56,375 nt of DNA from Thermoanaerobacterium saccharolyticum. Lineage in GTDB: Bacteria; Bacillota; Thermoanaerobacteria; Thermoanaerobacterales; Thermoanaerobacteraceae. Position 1 is the stretch's first letter. Each line of letters starts with the position of its first letter. Where the stretch lies: positions 1-56,375 of the forward strand of contig NZ_BBKT01000028.1 of the NCBI RefSeq assembly GCF_000747665.1, in the 5' to 3' direction. Below, piece after piece: positions 56,136-56,375 of the stretch. The notes beneath the pieces were generated by a model that saw only the letters and a list, made by a program, of their open reading frames with translations, was not told the DNA's origin and searched no databases. Position numbers and translations under genes: made by a program.

Positions 56136-56375
56136 ATGAAGTATAACCAAAATACAAAAATAATGCAAATAACAGAAAAGACATTAATTGTAGGTGTAGA
56201 CATTGCTAAAGAGATACATCACGCTAGAGCTTTCGATTTCAGAGGAATAGAATACGGTAAGCGTATTGAATTTAGCAATGACATTGATGGAATGAAAAGA
56301 TTTTTAAAATGGGCTGCAGATATTATGAATAAAAGCAACAAAGAGCATCTTATGGTTGGCATGGAACCAACAGGC
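56136..56375 (+). CDS. IS110-family transposase, N-terminal fragment (window edge)
   Basis: The second copy of the same transposase start: ATG 56136 and about 80 residues before the window ends, with VGVDIAKEIHHARAFD and VGMEPTG of the DEDD domain. It is identical in the visible part to the copy at 1-239, which suggests recent transposition or assembly collapse of a multi-copy element. Confidence 0.9.
   Translation, partial: MKYNQNTKIMQITEKTLIVGVDIAKEIHHARAFDFRGIEYGKRIEFSNDIDGMKRFLKWAADIMNKSNKEHLMVGMEPTG

Larger units (their letters stand above)
56021..56375 (+). mobile_element. IS110-family element, right copy (partial, cut by window edge)
   Basis: This is the inverted duplicate of 1-354. 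It begins at GGAGCATTCC, 34 bp after the gerAB stop, and runs off the window in the transposase gene. Confidence 0.9.

Overview
The window is AT-rich, Gram-positive DNA that fits a spore-forming, anaerobic, probably thermophilic clostridium of the Thermoanaerobacterium/Thermoanaerobacter type. The grounds are a clostridial NifD with its internal insertion, a short NifK, NifI1/NifI2 instead of NifLA, a GerAB-type germination permease, strong AGGAGG ribosome sites and consensus sigma-A promoters. The genus is inference. Both window ends are the same IS110-family element in opposite orientation, so this looks like an assembly contig that stops at repeats. No rRNA, tRNA or CRISPR array was seen.

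Layout. 1-817: IS110 copy inserted in alanine dehydrogenase. 1064-12001: a nitrogen-fixation island with two divergent operons, nifHDK-hesB-nifI1-nifI2-nifEN (minus) and nifB-nifX-modA-modB (plus). They share a regulatory region (8702-9259) with two consensus promoters, a palindromic operator between them, and terminator-like hairpins in both leaders. 12039-15616: TPP-riboswitch-controlled thiD-cytX-thiM-thiE. 15727-16420: hicAB toxin-antitoxin. 16489-21904: ABC exporter, flavin reductase, amidase, amino-acid permease and a decayed EamA transporter. 21982-26406: a LanFEG-type lantibiotic-immunity transporter with its two-component system. 26558-30926: a CstA-family carrier with a LytS/LytR-type two-component system. 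30958-31518: Uma2 nuclease.

31675-52812 is a defence island. One long operon encodes a type III BREX set (BrxF, BrxC, PglX, BrxHII, PglZ, BrxA) followed by a McrB-like AAA ATPase and a DUF2357 McrC-like nuclease. Upstream is a second, less familiar operon: an alternative sigma-70 factor, a RecQ-like helicase and a C-terminal partner that is in the same frame as the helicase and separated from it by one TGA. 53116-55986: a winged-helix protein, a GNAT acetyltransferase and a GerAB permease, followed by the second IS110 copy.

A recurring feature is one-base length changes in homopolymer runs. Seven genes between 17.8 and 52.2 kb (ABC exporter, amidase, EamA, histidine kinase, McrB-like, BrxC, sigma factor) are broken this way, and none in the nif or thi operons. 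Sequencing error is the simplest explanation, but phase variation or transcriptional slippage is not excluded, particularly where BREX and the sigma factor are affected.
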